Notes under the pieces: generated by a model
Databases searched by the model: none
The model's input: only the letters and a program-made list of their open reading frames with translations
What the model was told of the DNA's origin: nothing
From: Chloroflexota bacterium
GTDB taxonomy: Bacteria; Chloroflexota; Limnocylindria; Limnocylindrales; CSP1-4
Direction of reading: 5' to 3'
NCBI GenBank assembly: GCA_003156975.1
Contig: PMIE01000038.1
Location: forward strand, 1-43,749
DNA length: 43,749 nt
Program-made: the position numbers and the translations under genes
Shown here: positions 1 through 7,531 of the stretch, piece after piece
How the letters are laid out: every line of letters starts with the position of its first letter
Numbering within the stretch: the first letter of the stretch is position 1

Positions 1-1155
1 CCCGAACAGGCGGCGGTCGAAGTCGTCGAAACGGTCGAGGCGGAGCCCGTCGAGCCGGCCCAATCTCAACCGGCGGACGACCGGGCGCTCCAAATCAGAT
101 TGGCCCGGATTCACCTCAAGACGGGCTCTTTCGCCATGGCACGCGCCGAGCTGGAGGCGCTGGCGGCGCGCAACCGGCTGGACACGCCGGCGCATCTCGA
201 CCTGGCCGAGGTCCGGTGGCGCACGGGCGATATCCATGGAGCCGGCGAGGCTGCTGCCGCATACATCGCAGACGGGGGCGACGAAGCACTTGGCTTCGTA
301 ATCGCCGCCGAAGCGGCCGCAACTGCGAACCGCCACGCGAATTCGCGGCGCTACGTCGAGCAGGCTCTCCAACGGCATCCGACGGAGCTCGACCCCGTGT
401 TTGCGGGGCTTCCGAGCAGGGCTGCGTGGAGTTCAGGAACATGGGCAACCTCTGCTGCGGCCGAAGCCGAGATCTCGATCGCTGGGCCGGCTGCTTCAAC
501 TGGCCAGGCCGAACCAGCCGCCGTTGCCGCCATCGAGCCGGCCGTTGAGCCGGTCGTCGTGCCGGTCGAACCGGAAGTCAATGCGCGTGAAGCCGGAATT
601 GCCGCCCGCGAGGCCAGTGTCGCGGCTCGCGAGGCCAATGTCTCCGCCCGCGAAGGCACGGCCCTTGCCGAGGGTGCTGTCGATACGGCTCCGACACCGC
701 CTGTCATCCCGACCGTCGATCCGGCCCCGCACCCGACCGAAGCTGGAGCCGAAGTCGAGTCGGGCCTCGTCTACTTAAGGGCAGACGATCCGATGATGGC
801 CGCTCTCCACTTCGCCGTTGCGATCCGTCTCGCGCCCGCTTCGGCAAGCGCGGTTCTCGCCGCAATCGGCGACCGGCAGGATCTTCCGCTCCAACTCGTC
901 CGCGGAGACGCCTTACGTTTACTCGGGCTCGAGGGCGATGCCGGCAGGGCCTATCTGTCGGTGGCGACCGCTCTGGGTGCTCCGAAGTCGGCCCCGCAGA
1001 AGACTGCCGCCCAGACACCGGCGGAGCCTGTCGCATCTGACGAGGCGGCCGCACCCTCATCGGCGAATCCGGATCCAGAGTCGCAGGCGGAGCTTCAGAC
1101 CAAGCCGCAACCCGAGCCCGAGGACTCGGACGCGCCGCCGATCCGCTGGGACTGA
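1..1155 (+). CDS. TPR-like repeat protein, C-terminal part (starts before the window)
   Basis: The frame is open from base 1, so the gene begins upstream and only about 384 C-terminal residues are seen. The first 110 visible residues form Ala/Leu-rich helix pairs resembling tetratricopeptide repeats (for example LARIHLKTGSFAMARAELEA), a fold that usually mediates protein-protein contacts. A low-complexity Pro/Glu/Val section follows, then an Ala-Arg-Glu helix built from four 7-residue units of the type AAREAxV (about bases 583-660). Another helical pair follows near 760-1000, then an acidic Pro/Glu/Ala tail. No enzymatic motif is visible. The next gene, ndk, lies about 90 bases downstream on the same strand. 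The TPR assignment comes from helix pattern only; the function is unknown. Confidence 0.7.
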   Translation, partial: PEQAAVEVVETVEAEPVEPAQSQPADDRALQIRLARIHLKTGSFAMARAELEALAARNRLDTPAHLDLAEVRWRTGDIHGAGEAAAAYIADGGDEALGFVIAAEAAATANRHANSRRYVEQALQRHPTELDPVFAGLPSRAAWSSGTWATSAAAEAEISIAGPAASTGQAEPAAVAAIEPAVEPVVVPVEPEVNAREAGIAAREASVAAREANVSAREGTALAEGAVDTAPTPPVIPTVDPAPHPTEAGAEVESGLVYLRADDPMMAALHFAVAIRLAPASASAVLAAIGDRQDLPLQLVRGDALRLLGLEGDAGRAYLSVATALGAPKSAPQKTAAQTPAEPVASDEAAAPSSANPDPESQAELQTKPQPEPEDSDAPPIRWD

Positions 1156-1251
1156 GCCTCGATTAGTTGGAGATTCGACCGCGTCCGGAGCTTCCGTGGG
1201 CGACCCGCTACACTCCCCATCGCATCAACCGTCCGCATGGGTATTTGTTCA

Positions 1252-1713
1252 GTGACCGAGCGCACCCTCGTCCTCGTCAAGCCTGACGGCGTCCAGCGGC
1301 AGCTGGCCGGCCGCATCCTCGCCCGCTACGAAGAGCGCGGCCTCAAGATCGTCGGGTTGAAGCTGGTCCACGTGGATCGCGAGCTGGCCGAGCGCCACTA
1401 CGCCGCCCACAACGGCAAGCCGTTCTTCGACGGCCTCGTCGCGTTCATCACCTCGGGCCCGCTCGTCGCGATCGCCCTCGAGGCGCCAAACGCCATCTCC
1501 CTCGTCCGCACCATGAACGGCGCCACGAAGCCGGCCGAAGCTGCTCCCGGCACGATCCGTGGCGATCTGGCGGTTGAGATGGGCCAGAACCTGGTTCATG
1601 CCTCGGACAGCCCGGAAAGCGCGACCACAGAACTGGGGATCTGGTTCCGGCCGGACGAGCTCCTCGGCTACGAGCGCGAGATCGATCGCTGGGTCATCGG
1701 CCCCAAGAGCTGA
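1252..1713 (+). CDS. ndk: Nucleoside-diphosphate kinase
   Basis: It transfers the gamma-phosphate of ATP to nucleoside diphosphates, keeping NTP and dNTP pools balanced in the cytoplasm. The protein opens with TERTLVLVKPDGVQR, the conserved NDK beta-1 signature, and carries the active-site block NLVHASDS, whose His is the phosphorylated residue. Its length of about 153 residues is normal for bacterial NDK. I chose the GTG at 1252 because family homology begins there; an in-frame ATG at 1237 would add five residues (MGICS). Neither start has a clear Shine-Dalgarno. A TACACT -10-like hexamer at 1209-1214 would give a very short leader. It converges with the minus-strand gene ending at 1811. Confidence 0.95.
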   Translation: MTERTLVLVKPDGVQRQLAGRILARYEERGLKIVGLKLVHVDRELAERHYAAHNGKPFFDGLVAFITSGPLVAIALEAPNAISLVRTMNGATKPAEAAPGTIRGDLAVEMGQNLVHASDSPESATTELGIWFRPDELLGYEREIDRWVIGPKS

Positions 1714-1804
1714 CGCCGAGCTCGGCCGGGCACCGGGCCGGTCGCGCGTCGGGCCCGTTTCGCCGTCGATGCGCTGGAGTCGGCGGTGCGTCGATCCTGC
1801 CGCT

Positions 1805-1820
1805 CACCGGCTAGCCGGTG
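1805..1820. repeat. 16-bp perfect palindrome at the end of the NuoN-like gene
   Basis: CACCGGCTAGCCGGTG is a perfect inverted repeat and includes the TAG stop (complement of 1811-1813) of the minus-strand gene. It sits between two convergent genes, so it may help end transcription in one or both directions, but no T-run follows it. Terminator function is inference. Confidence 0.4.
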
Positions 1821-3601
1821 TCACCGCGGACGGGCGCAGATGTCTTGATCGGCGGTGGGCTGGCGCTCGGAAGGGCGGACCCGCCCGGAGCCACGGAGCC
1901 CGATGGACCGCCGCTGGGGAAGGGCGCCTGAGTCGGCAGTGGGGTTGGGATTGGGCCGGCTGGGGCCGGGGTCGGTGTCGGTGTCGGCGTCGCGTGAGCG
2001 GCCTTGTCCAGAGGGATGCCGAACTGCGATGCCCTGTTCGCCCCGAGGCCTCCCAAAGCCAGGGCCGCGGCAAGGGCCGTGCCGATCGCCACGACCAGAC
2101 TGACCTCGAGCGTTCTGTTGAGTCGCCAGGCGACGGCCAGTCTGCGCGGAAGCTCCGACGGCGCCTTCTTCCCGGCGGGTGCCGGAGTCTGCGCGGCAAC
2201 CGCTGAGACTGTTGCTGCGGCCGTGCCGTCTGCAGACGCAGTGGTGGCAGTGGTGGCAGTGGTGGCAGTGGTGGCGGCCCCGGTTGTCGCCTCGGCAGTT
2301 TCACCGGCGGAGATCTCCGTCTCCGGCTTTGCCGGACGTGCCGGCCAGCGTGGCAGTTCGCTGCGAGCAGCCGCCACGTCTGCGCTTGGGGCGAGGGCCC
2401 CGATGATCAGAAGGCGGCCTGAGTACGCGATCGAGAGGAGTATCGATGTGATGAACAGGAACTGGAGCTGGGCCGGAAGGGCAAGCCGGATAAGAGTCGA
2501 TCGAGCCTCGTAGACGGCTCCGCCTGGCCAGCCGAGAGTGGCAACCACGATCGCCACGAGGGCCAGCCCCAGAACCGGGGTGCGCCGCAGCCATCCTCTC
2601 AGCCGGGACACATTGGATGTGCCGAATGCGCGTGAAACCGCGGCCTGCCAGGCGACGAGACTTGTCTTGGCGAGGACAAAGGCGAGCAGCCAGAGGCGAG
2701 CCGGACTCGCTGCATCGTCCGTTCGGGCGGCCAACGCCAGCAGGACGAAGCCCGAATCCGCGACGATCGAATAGGCAACAACCTCGCCGAGTTCGTCGTG
2801 TACGAGCGCCGCCAGCGCGCCCAGCACCAGAGTTGCCACCGCAACCACCTGAACGGCTGCGACCGCCCAGCTGAGTCCGTCGCTGCCGGCGCCGAAAGTG
2901 GTCGCGCTCCAGCTCACTGCCAGAAGGCCGATGCCTGCGGGGATCCAGACCAGCAACAGTGCGGTCGCGAAGCGGGTGGCCGTCTGGTCCAGATGGGCGG
3001 CCGGAATGTGGAACGGGACGGCGCCGCTGCGGACCGACAGCGCCAGGGCCAGACCGAGGAATGCCAGCGCGAGAACGGGGCCGCCGCCGGGACCGGCCCA
3101 GGGCGGGCGCAGGACCGCGATCCCGGCAAACAGGAGGGCGGTAGTCACGAGGCCGATTGTTCTGACCTCGGCCAGACGGCCATCCAGCTCGGCACCCTGG
3201 GGAGTGGCACGGACGATCACCATGGCACCCGTTGCGGCCGCGGCGGCACCGCCTGCCAGAGCAACGAGCGAATCGGAGGCGGTCGTGGCGACGGCGAGAC
3301 CTGCGAACGAGGCAAGTGCCGCGGGGGCTATCTCATCGGTCCAGCCCGAAACCAGAGCCACGACCGAAAGCAGCAGGCCGGAGCCCGCCGCACAGGCGAG
3401 GAAGAGGCCCGAGTACTCACTCCCTACGAGCGTCACCTGGCCGATGGTGACGTTGGTGTTCGAGCCGATGAGGAGTGCGGCGACGAGGGCTACGAGCAAA
3501 GCTGCCATGCCGGCCAGCCGGCCGATCCACGCGTGCGGCCTCGACGCCAGAGCAACCACGGACCCGATGCCGCAGGCGAACAGGAACACGATCAGGCTCA
3601 T
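1811..3601 (-). CDS. NuoN/NuoM-like proton-channel family membrane protein with proline-rich tail
   Basis: This 596-residue protein has about 12-14 hydrophobic segments in its first 430 residues. Local resemblances to complex I/Mrp antiporter subunits are visible: SGAVPFHIPAAHLDQTA corresponds to the SGAVPFHFWLPDA region, HDELGEVVAYSIVADSGF to the LLAYSSIAHAGY helix, and a Lys lies in the later AKTSLVAWQ segment. A second low-complexity part follows (residues 400-596), with Ala-Thr-Thr repeats, one more membrane segment, and a Thr-Pro repeat tail. The repeats are visible in DNA as a 9-bp tandem around 2240-2275. The start overlaps the stop of the upstream gene by four bases (ATGA), so the two are translationally coupled. 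Only these two Nuo-like genes are present, so a role outside respiratory complex I is likely. The family is fairly clear; the function is unknown. Confidence 0.7.
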   Translation of the reverse strand: MSLIVFLFACGIGSVVALASRPHAWIGRLAGMAALLVALVAALLIGSNTNVTIGQVTLVGSEYSGLFLACAAGSGLLLSVVALVSGWTDEIAPAALASFAGLAVATTASDSLVALAGGAAAAATGAMVIVRATPQGAELDGRLAEVRTIGLVTTALLFAGIAVLRPPWAGPGGGPVLALAFLGLALALSVRSGAVPFHIPAAHLDQTATRFATALLLVWIPAGIGLLAVSWSATTFGAGSDGLSWAVAAVQVVAVATLVLGALAALVHDELGEVVAYSIVADSGFVLLALAARTDDAASPARLWLLAFVLAKTSLVAWQAAVSRAFGTSNVSRLRGWLRRTPVLGLALVAIVVATLGWPGGAVYEARSTLIRLALPAQLQFLFITSILLSIAYSGRLLIIGALAPSADVAAARSELPRWPARPAKPETEISAGETAEATTGAATTATTATTATTASADGTAAATVSAVAAQTPAPAGKKAPSELPRRLAVAWRLNRTLEVSLVVAIGTALAAALALGGLGANRASQFGIPLDKAAHATPTPTPTPAPAGPIPTPLPTQAPFPSGGPSGSVAPGGSALPSASPPPIKTSAPVRGDTG

Positions 3602-4392
3602 TTGCGAGGCTCCCGCGGGCGCAGATGACGGCCCCGGCTCGACAACCCAGTCGGCTGCGGCGAAGACAAGGGCGGCTCCGGGCTTGTTTCGCGATTGGCC
3701 GCCTTATCTTCTGGCGACCCCGCCGACGCGCTGCCGGTCTCCCTATCCGGCGCCGCAACCCGCGCCGCAACCCGCGCCGCATCCGGCGCCGCCCGTCTGA
3801 GTTCTCCGTCGTCGGCGCCGACCGCTGCGGGTTGCAGTCCGACCGGCCCCATGAGCAGGCTCGTCGCTCCGACAACGCCGATCAGGACGGCCGTCTCGGC
3901 GATCTGGCCGAGGGGCGACGTGGCCCCAACCCAGGCCTGGAGAAGCAGGTAGAGGCCGAGCGTCAGCACAGCGGCGCCGGCTCCGGTTCGCAGAACGTTC
4001 CTCCCGGAGAGGGGCACAATCGCCAGCGCAATGAGGGCGAAACCAGCCGCCTGAGCCGCGATCGGTCCTGCCAGCGGTCTCACCGGCATGACGAACCAGC
4101 CGACGACAAAGGCTGCAGCAGCGGCCGCAGTCTCGGCCCCAGCCCCGATCCCAGATCCCTCGCTAGCGATCGACTGCGCCTGTGCCGCCGCCCAAAGCAA
4201 GTACGCGGCCAGCATCGCTCCGAGGAACCGGAAGGCCAGTGTCAGGGCTCCAGGCTCAGGGGAGGAGACGACGGGCGTCGCGAGCATCGCCAGCAGCAAG
4301 CCCCCGGCGACGATCCGACTGTCGCGGGCGGCGAGTGCCGCAACGCCGCCGCAGACAGCCACCACTGCGGCGATATCAGCAATCTGGATCAT
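3598..4392 (-). CDS. Small multi-pass membrane protein, possibly HyfE/NuoK-like
   Basis: The protein has about 264 residues. The ATG at 4392 is preferred over an upstream in-frame start because the extra N-terminal 37 residues are Arg/Pro-rich and would overlap the preceding gene; MIQIADIAAVV begins a hydrophobic helix. Six or so membrane segments are followed by a hydrophilic Ala/Pro/Ser tail holding a 12-bp DNA repeat (3751-3785). Its topology and its position just before a NuoN-like gene resemble hydrogenase-4 component E or NuoK partners of such channels, but I see no decisive motif. It is coupled by a four-base overlap to the next gene and lies 40 bases after the signal-peptidase homologue, so the three probably form one transcript. 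Confidence 0.6.
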   Translation of the reverse strand: MIQIADIAAVVAVCGGVAALAARDSRIVAGGLLLAMLATPVVSSPEPGALTLAFRFLGAMLAAYLLWAAAQAQSIASEGSGIGAGAETAAAAAAFVVGWFVMPVRPLAGPIAAQAAGFALIALAIVPLSGRNVLRTGAGAAVLTLGLYLLLQAWVGATSPLGQIAETAVLIGVVGATSLLMGPVGLQPAAVGADDGELRRAAPDAARVAARVAAPDRETGSASAGSPEDKAANRETSPEPPLSSPQPTGLSSRGRHLRPREPRK

Positions 4393-4432
4393 GTATCGCT
4401 CCCGCGGTCCGCCTGAAGGTCCTTCGTTCCGG

Positions 4433-5041
4433 TCACGGGGCCGTCGAGGACACCGGTGACCCGCTCGGGGCGGGTAACTGCTTGCCTTGCGGCAGCAATC
4501 CAAACTGGCCGACGGGCCAGTAGCGCAACCAAGCCCGGCCCACCACGGACGATTTGTCGATGGGGCCGTAATTGCGCGAGTCCTTCGTCATCGGATCCAT
4601 GCGGTTGTCGCCCATCACGAACAGTTGGTCTGCTTTGAGCTTCCATGTCTTTATGCCGCCATCAGCCATGGCGGTGGTCTGATTCTTCAAGACATAGGCC
4701 TCCGTCAGCAGGGCGCCGTTCAGGTAGACGTGACCGCCGTGGATGTCGATCGTGTCTCCGCCGACGCCGATGACGCGCTCGGCGTAGGGGGTTCCGGAGG
4801 GATCCTCGGGCGAGCCCGACGGCGGGGTGAAGATGACGATGTCGCCGCGGTGCAGGTCGTCGAAATGGGGCGTCAGCTTGTCAACGAGAACAAACTGACC
4901 CGGCGTCAGAGCGTTCCCCATGGTGAGTTTCTGCATTTGAAACGGCTGGGCGACGAAGAGCTGGATGAGCACGAAGATCACCAGCGTGATCAGGAATGTC
5001 TCCAGAAGTTCGAACAGGCAGCCTAGAGTTCGACGGTTCAC
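4433..5041 (-). CDS. Signal peptidase I family protein lacking both catalytic residues
   Basis: It has 202 residues: an N-terminal membrane anchor (residues 10-30) and then the S26 fold boxes. Recognisable are QPFQ before box B, RGDIVIF (box C), ERVIGVGGDTI (box D) and GDNRMDPMTKDSRNYGPI (box E). In active enzymes box B has a catalytic Ser (SM.PT) and box D a catalytic Lys (KRVIG). Here box B reads KLTMGNAL, with Thr at the Ser position, and box D reads AERVIG, with Glu at the Lys position. Peptidase activity by the known Ser-Lys mechanism is therefore unlikely. It starts with GTG and is the first gene of a three-gene set with two membrane proteins. A TATACT hexamer (complement of 5051-5056) lies 9 bases upstream, suggesting an almost leaderless mRNA. 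It could serve as a membrane-bound binding protein; this is inference. Confidence 0.85.
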   Translation of the reverse strand: MNRRTLGCLFELLETFLITLVIFVLIQLFVAQPFQMQKLTMGNALTPGQFVLVDKLTPHFDDLHRGDIVIFTPPSGSPEDPSGTPYAERVIGVGGDTIDIHGGHVYLNGALLTEAYVLKNQTTAMADGGIKTWKLKADQLFVMGDNRMDPMTKDSRNYGPIDKSSVVGRAWLRYWPVGQFGLLPQGKQLPAPSGSPVSSTAP

Positions 5042-5050
5042 AAGGTCGCG

Positions 5051-5056
5051 AGTATA
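5051..5056 (-). promoter_or_regulatory. -10 element for the signal-peptidase-like operon
   Basis: TATACT on the minus strand ends 9 bases before the GTG at 5041. The gap between the divergent genes is about 20-40 bases, so this is the only place a promoter can sit. No convincing -35 is visible. The same bases read TATAGG on the plus strand and could serve the divergent gene. Confidence 0.4.
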
Positions 5057-5080
5057 GGGGCTGTGTTATCGTCCTGCCCC

Positions 5081-7150
5081 GTGGAACTGCCCAAGCGATT
5101 CGGCTGGCTGATGAGCGGCCGCTTTCTCCGGCCGCTGTCGGCGCTCGCTGCGCTGGCCGTGCTGGCGGCCATTCTCTACAACGCTATCGCGATCGACCGG
5201 GTTCCGCCCACCTTCACGTTGCACGTCAGCGACACTTCCGGAACCAACCTGGCCATGACTCTTACCTCGATCGACGTCAACTTCAGCGAGGAAGTCAGGC
5301 ACGACACCGCCGACCGGGCATTCTCGATGACGCCGGCAGTTCCGGGATCGCCCAAGGTGGCCGGTGCGTTTCACTGGCAGGGCGCGACCCTTGTTTTCAC
5401 GCCGACGGCCAAACTGCCCCTCGCAACGAAGTTCCACGTTCACGTCGCATCCGGAGTGGAAGACCTCGCCGGCAACGTCCAGGTTGCCTCTCAGGACTTG
5501 GACTTGACGACCGTCGGCCAGCCGTCCGTCAAGTCGATCGCCCCGGCGGCCGATGCCGCGTCGGTCCCGGTCGATGCCTCAATCCAGATTACGTTCGACC
5601 GGATGATGGACACGCAGAAGGTGATCGAGGGTGTCACGCTGAAACCCGACATCACTTACCAGGCCTCCTGGAACGGCCCCGTTCTGACTCTCGACCCGAC
5701 GTCGTCCCTGAACTACGGGACGGTCTACACGGTTGCGATAGGCGATCCGGCGGTCGACACCGATGGCACGAAACTGCCCCCGTATACAGTGGCCTTCACG
5801 ACGGTGGCCATCGGATTGCAGGTCACCGCGATGATCCCTGCGCCCAACGTGAACGGCGTCAGCATCCACAGCCAGATCGCGGTCCTCTTTGACACACCCA
5901 TTGATCCGGCCTCGATAGCCGGAGCAATCACGGTCTCGCCGGCCGTGGCGGGTTCGACAAAGGCAGTCTCGCTGGGAGGCAGCAGCAGCCCGGCCGGTTC
6001 GGCCACGGCCGCTCCTGCGAATGCCGGCCCAACCGTTCTAGTGTTCACCCCGGACAGCCCTTTGGCCCCTCATACGACCTACTCGGTGACTTTGAGTCCA
6101 ACGGTGAAGCGGCTCGATGGCCAGGTCGACGAAGGCAAGACATGGCGGTTTATCACGGGCGAACCGACGGTCAACGCCCTCAACCAGATAGCCTTCATCT
6201 CCAACCGCAGTGGCGTTGAGAATGTGTGGTTGATGAACCCGGACGGGACCAACCAGCATGAGATCACGTCCGAGTTGACGCCGGTCACCGGCTACGACAT
6301 CAGCGGCGACGGCACGACCATCGCCTACGGGTCCGGCGGGGTCGTAAAGACGATGTCTGTGTCCGGGGCGAATCTCACGACCCTCACCCCGGCAGGAGAC
6401 TTCGAGTACGCGCCGACCATCACACCAGACGGTACGGGCGTCCTTGCGGGTCGGCGCGATTCCAACAATACGGATATGGGCTACTGGCACTATCCGCTGA
6501 TTAGCGGTGGCGACACCAAGCAGGTGGTCACGGACGGCGCCCCCGGGCCCGGGAGCGTCGGACCGAGGCCGACCGGCTCGACCTGGGTGCCGGGACTCAC
6601 AGCGTGGGCTCCTCGCGCGGCGCTCACACCGGATGGCAAGACGATGCTGCTCGTCAGGGGAGCGGACGATGGAATCGAGATCGTCGATATGACGGGGGCA
6701 AGCCAGCCCATGATGCTCAGCCTGCAGGGGGACTCGCGGCCGGTCTGGGACCAGTCGGATGGCGCCTTCTACGTTGCAGCTTCCAGCGACCAGGGGGCAA
6801 CGTGGGGTTGCTGGAGGGTCACGCCCTCGGGCTCGATCAGCGGTTGCGGCGCGGCCGCGGCCGATCCCGTCAATGCAACCCGAGCGCTCGCAATGATCGT
6901 GAAGTCCACGGACGGGTCGTACCACCTCGCATACTCGGCCGAGGCCGGTGGGTCGTCGGTACTCCTGACCTACGATCCGTCATTTGCCGATGCGGCGCCG
7001 GCGTTCTCGCCGAGTGGCTCAGCGCTGGTCTTCTCACGAGTCGGTTCCAAGTCCACGGGCATATCGGCCGGGATTTGGACGATCAACGTGGACGGCTCCG
7101 GGTTGACGATTCTCGCCACGGATGGATCCGACCCCCACTGGGTCCCCTGA
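5081..7150 (+). CDS. Membrane-anchored protein with SbsA-type Ig-like domains and a TolB-like beta-propeller
   Basis: An N-terminal membrane segment (FLRPLSALAALAVLAAILY) anchors or exports the protein. Three consecutive Big_5/SbsA-like Ig domains follow, each opening near 'V.F...V' and ending 'TVTLSP..DL.GN' style (about residues 45-150, 150-245, 250-365). The C-terminal half (about 370-690) is a WD40/PD40-type propeller: it begins QIAFISNRSGVENVWLMNPD, like TolB blades, and repeats 'S.DG..I' units. Such proteins are usually extracytoplasmic binding or surface proteins. Both GTG 5063 and GTG 5081 are in frame; 5081 lies just before the positive residues of the signal anchor, so I prefer it, though no Shine-Dalgarno is present for either. 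It is divergent from the signal-peptidase homologue. Its ligand is unknown. Confidence 0.75.
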   Translation: MELPKRFGWLMSGRFLRPLSALAALAVLAAILYNAIAIDRVPPTFTLHVSDTSGTNLAMTLTSIDVNFSEEVRHDTADRAFSMTPAVPGSPKVAGAFHWQGATLVFTPTAKLPLATKFHVHVASGVEDLAGNVQVASQDLDLTTVGQPSVKSIAPAADAASVPVDASIQITFDRMMDTQKVIEGVTLKPDITYQASWNGPVLTLDPTSSLNYGTVYTVAIGDPAVDTDGTKLPPYTVAFTTVAIGLQVTAMIPAPNVNGVSIHSQIAVLFDTPIDPASIAGAITVSPAVAGSTKAVSLGGSSSPAGSATAAPANAGPTVLVFTPDSPLAPHTTYSVTLSPTVKRLDGQVDEGKTWRFITGEPTVNALNQIAFISNRSGVENVWLMNPDGTNQHEITSELTPVTGYDISGDGTTIAYGSGGVVKTMSVSGANLTTLTPAGDFEYAPTITPDGTGVLAGRRDSNNTDMGYWHYPLISGGDTKQVVTDGAPGPGSVGPRPTGSTWVPGLTAWAPRAALTPDGKTMLLVRGADDGIEIVDMTGASQPMMLSLQGDSRPVWDQSDGAFYVAASSDQGATWGCWRVTPSGSISGCGAAAADPVNATRALAMIVKSTDGSYHLAYSAEAGGSSVLLTYDPSFADAAPAFSPSGSALVFSRVGSKSTGISAGIWTINVDGSGLTILATDGSDPHWVP

Positions 7151-7531
7151 TCGCCGGTCGATCGCCGTCAGCCGGCGTATTCCGGCGTTGGCGCCTGCGC
7201 GCTTCGCTTACGCACCTTCAAGTGCGCGCGCTCCAGTGCTCGGACGCCGCCTTGGTCTGCGCCGTCGGACGGCGATCGTGCCGCTCGCTCCGGTGCTCGC
7301 CGTCGCCTCGGGCCAAACGTCCCCGCCTTCAGTGACCAAATGACCCGGTTCAGCGGTCCACGATGCATATTCATGGGACGTTTCGCAGTTTGACCCGCCC
7401 TTTAGCCCGTTGATACACTCCGCGCGGCCCGTGTATGCATCAGTCGTTGGAATCCGGGCCCTGATCCCGGAGGCGTGCCGTCCCGCCGCGCTCCGCCACG
7501 TGCCCTCAAGAGAAGGAGCCGCTCGCCCCCC
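7151..7531. other. Intergenic region with a dispersed repeat and the hppA promoter/leader
   Basis: About 380 bases without a credible gene. The first 140 bases (7151-7290) match, in order and pattern, the element just after argR (11175-11297): a TCGCCGGTCG start right behind the stop codon, then ACGCAC-6 nt-GTGCGC (7210-7227), then a CGTCGG block. The remainder carries the hppA promoter at 7390-7419 and a leader of about 105 bases. Confidence 0.55.
7390..7419 (+). promoter_or_regulatory. Sigma70-type promoter of hppA
   Basis: TTGACC (7390-7395) and TACACT (7414-7419) are separated by 18 bases, predicting a transcript start near 7426 and a 5' leader of about 106 bases before the ATG at 7532. 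Confidence 0.65.

Noticed and set aside
1559-2206. Plus-strand frame overlapping the end of ndk and the NuoN-like gene
   Set aside because: It overlaps two supported genes in other frames and is Arg/Trp-rich without a recognisable domain.
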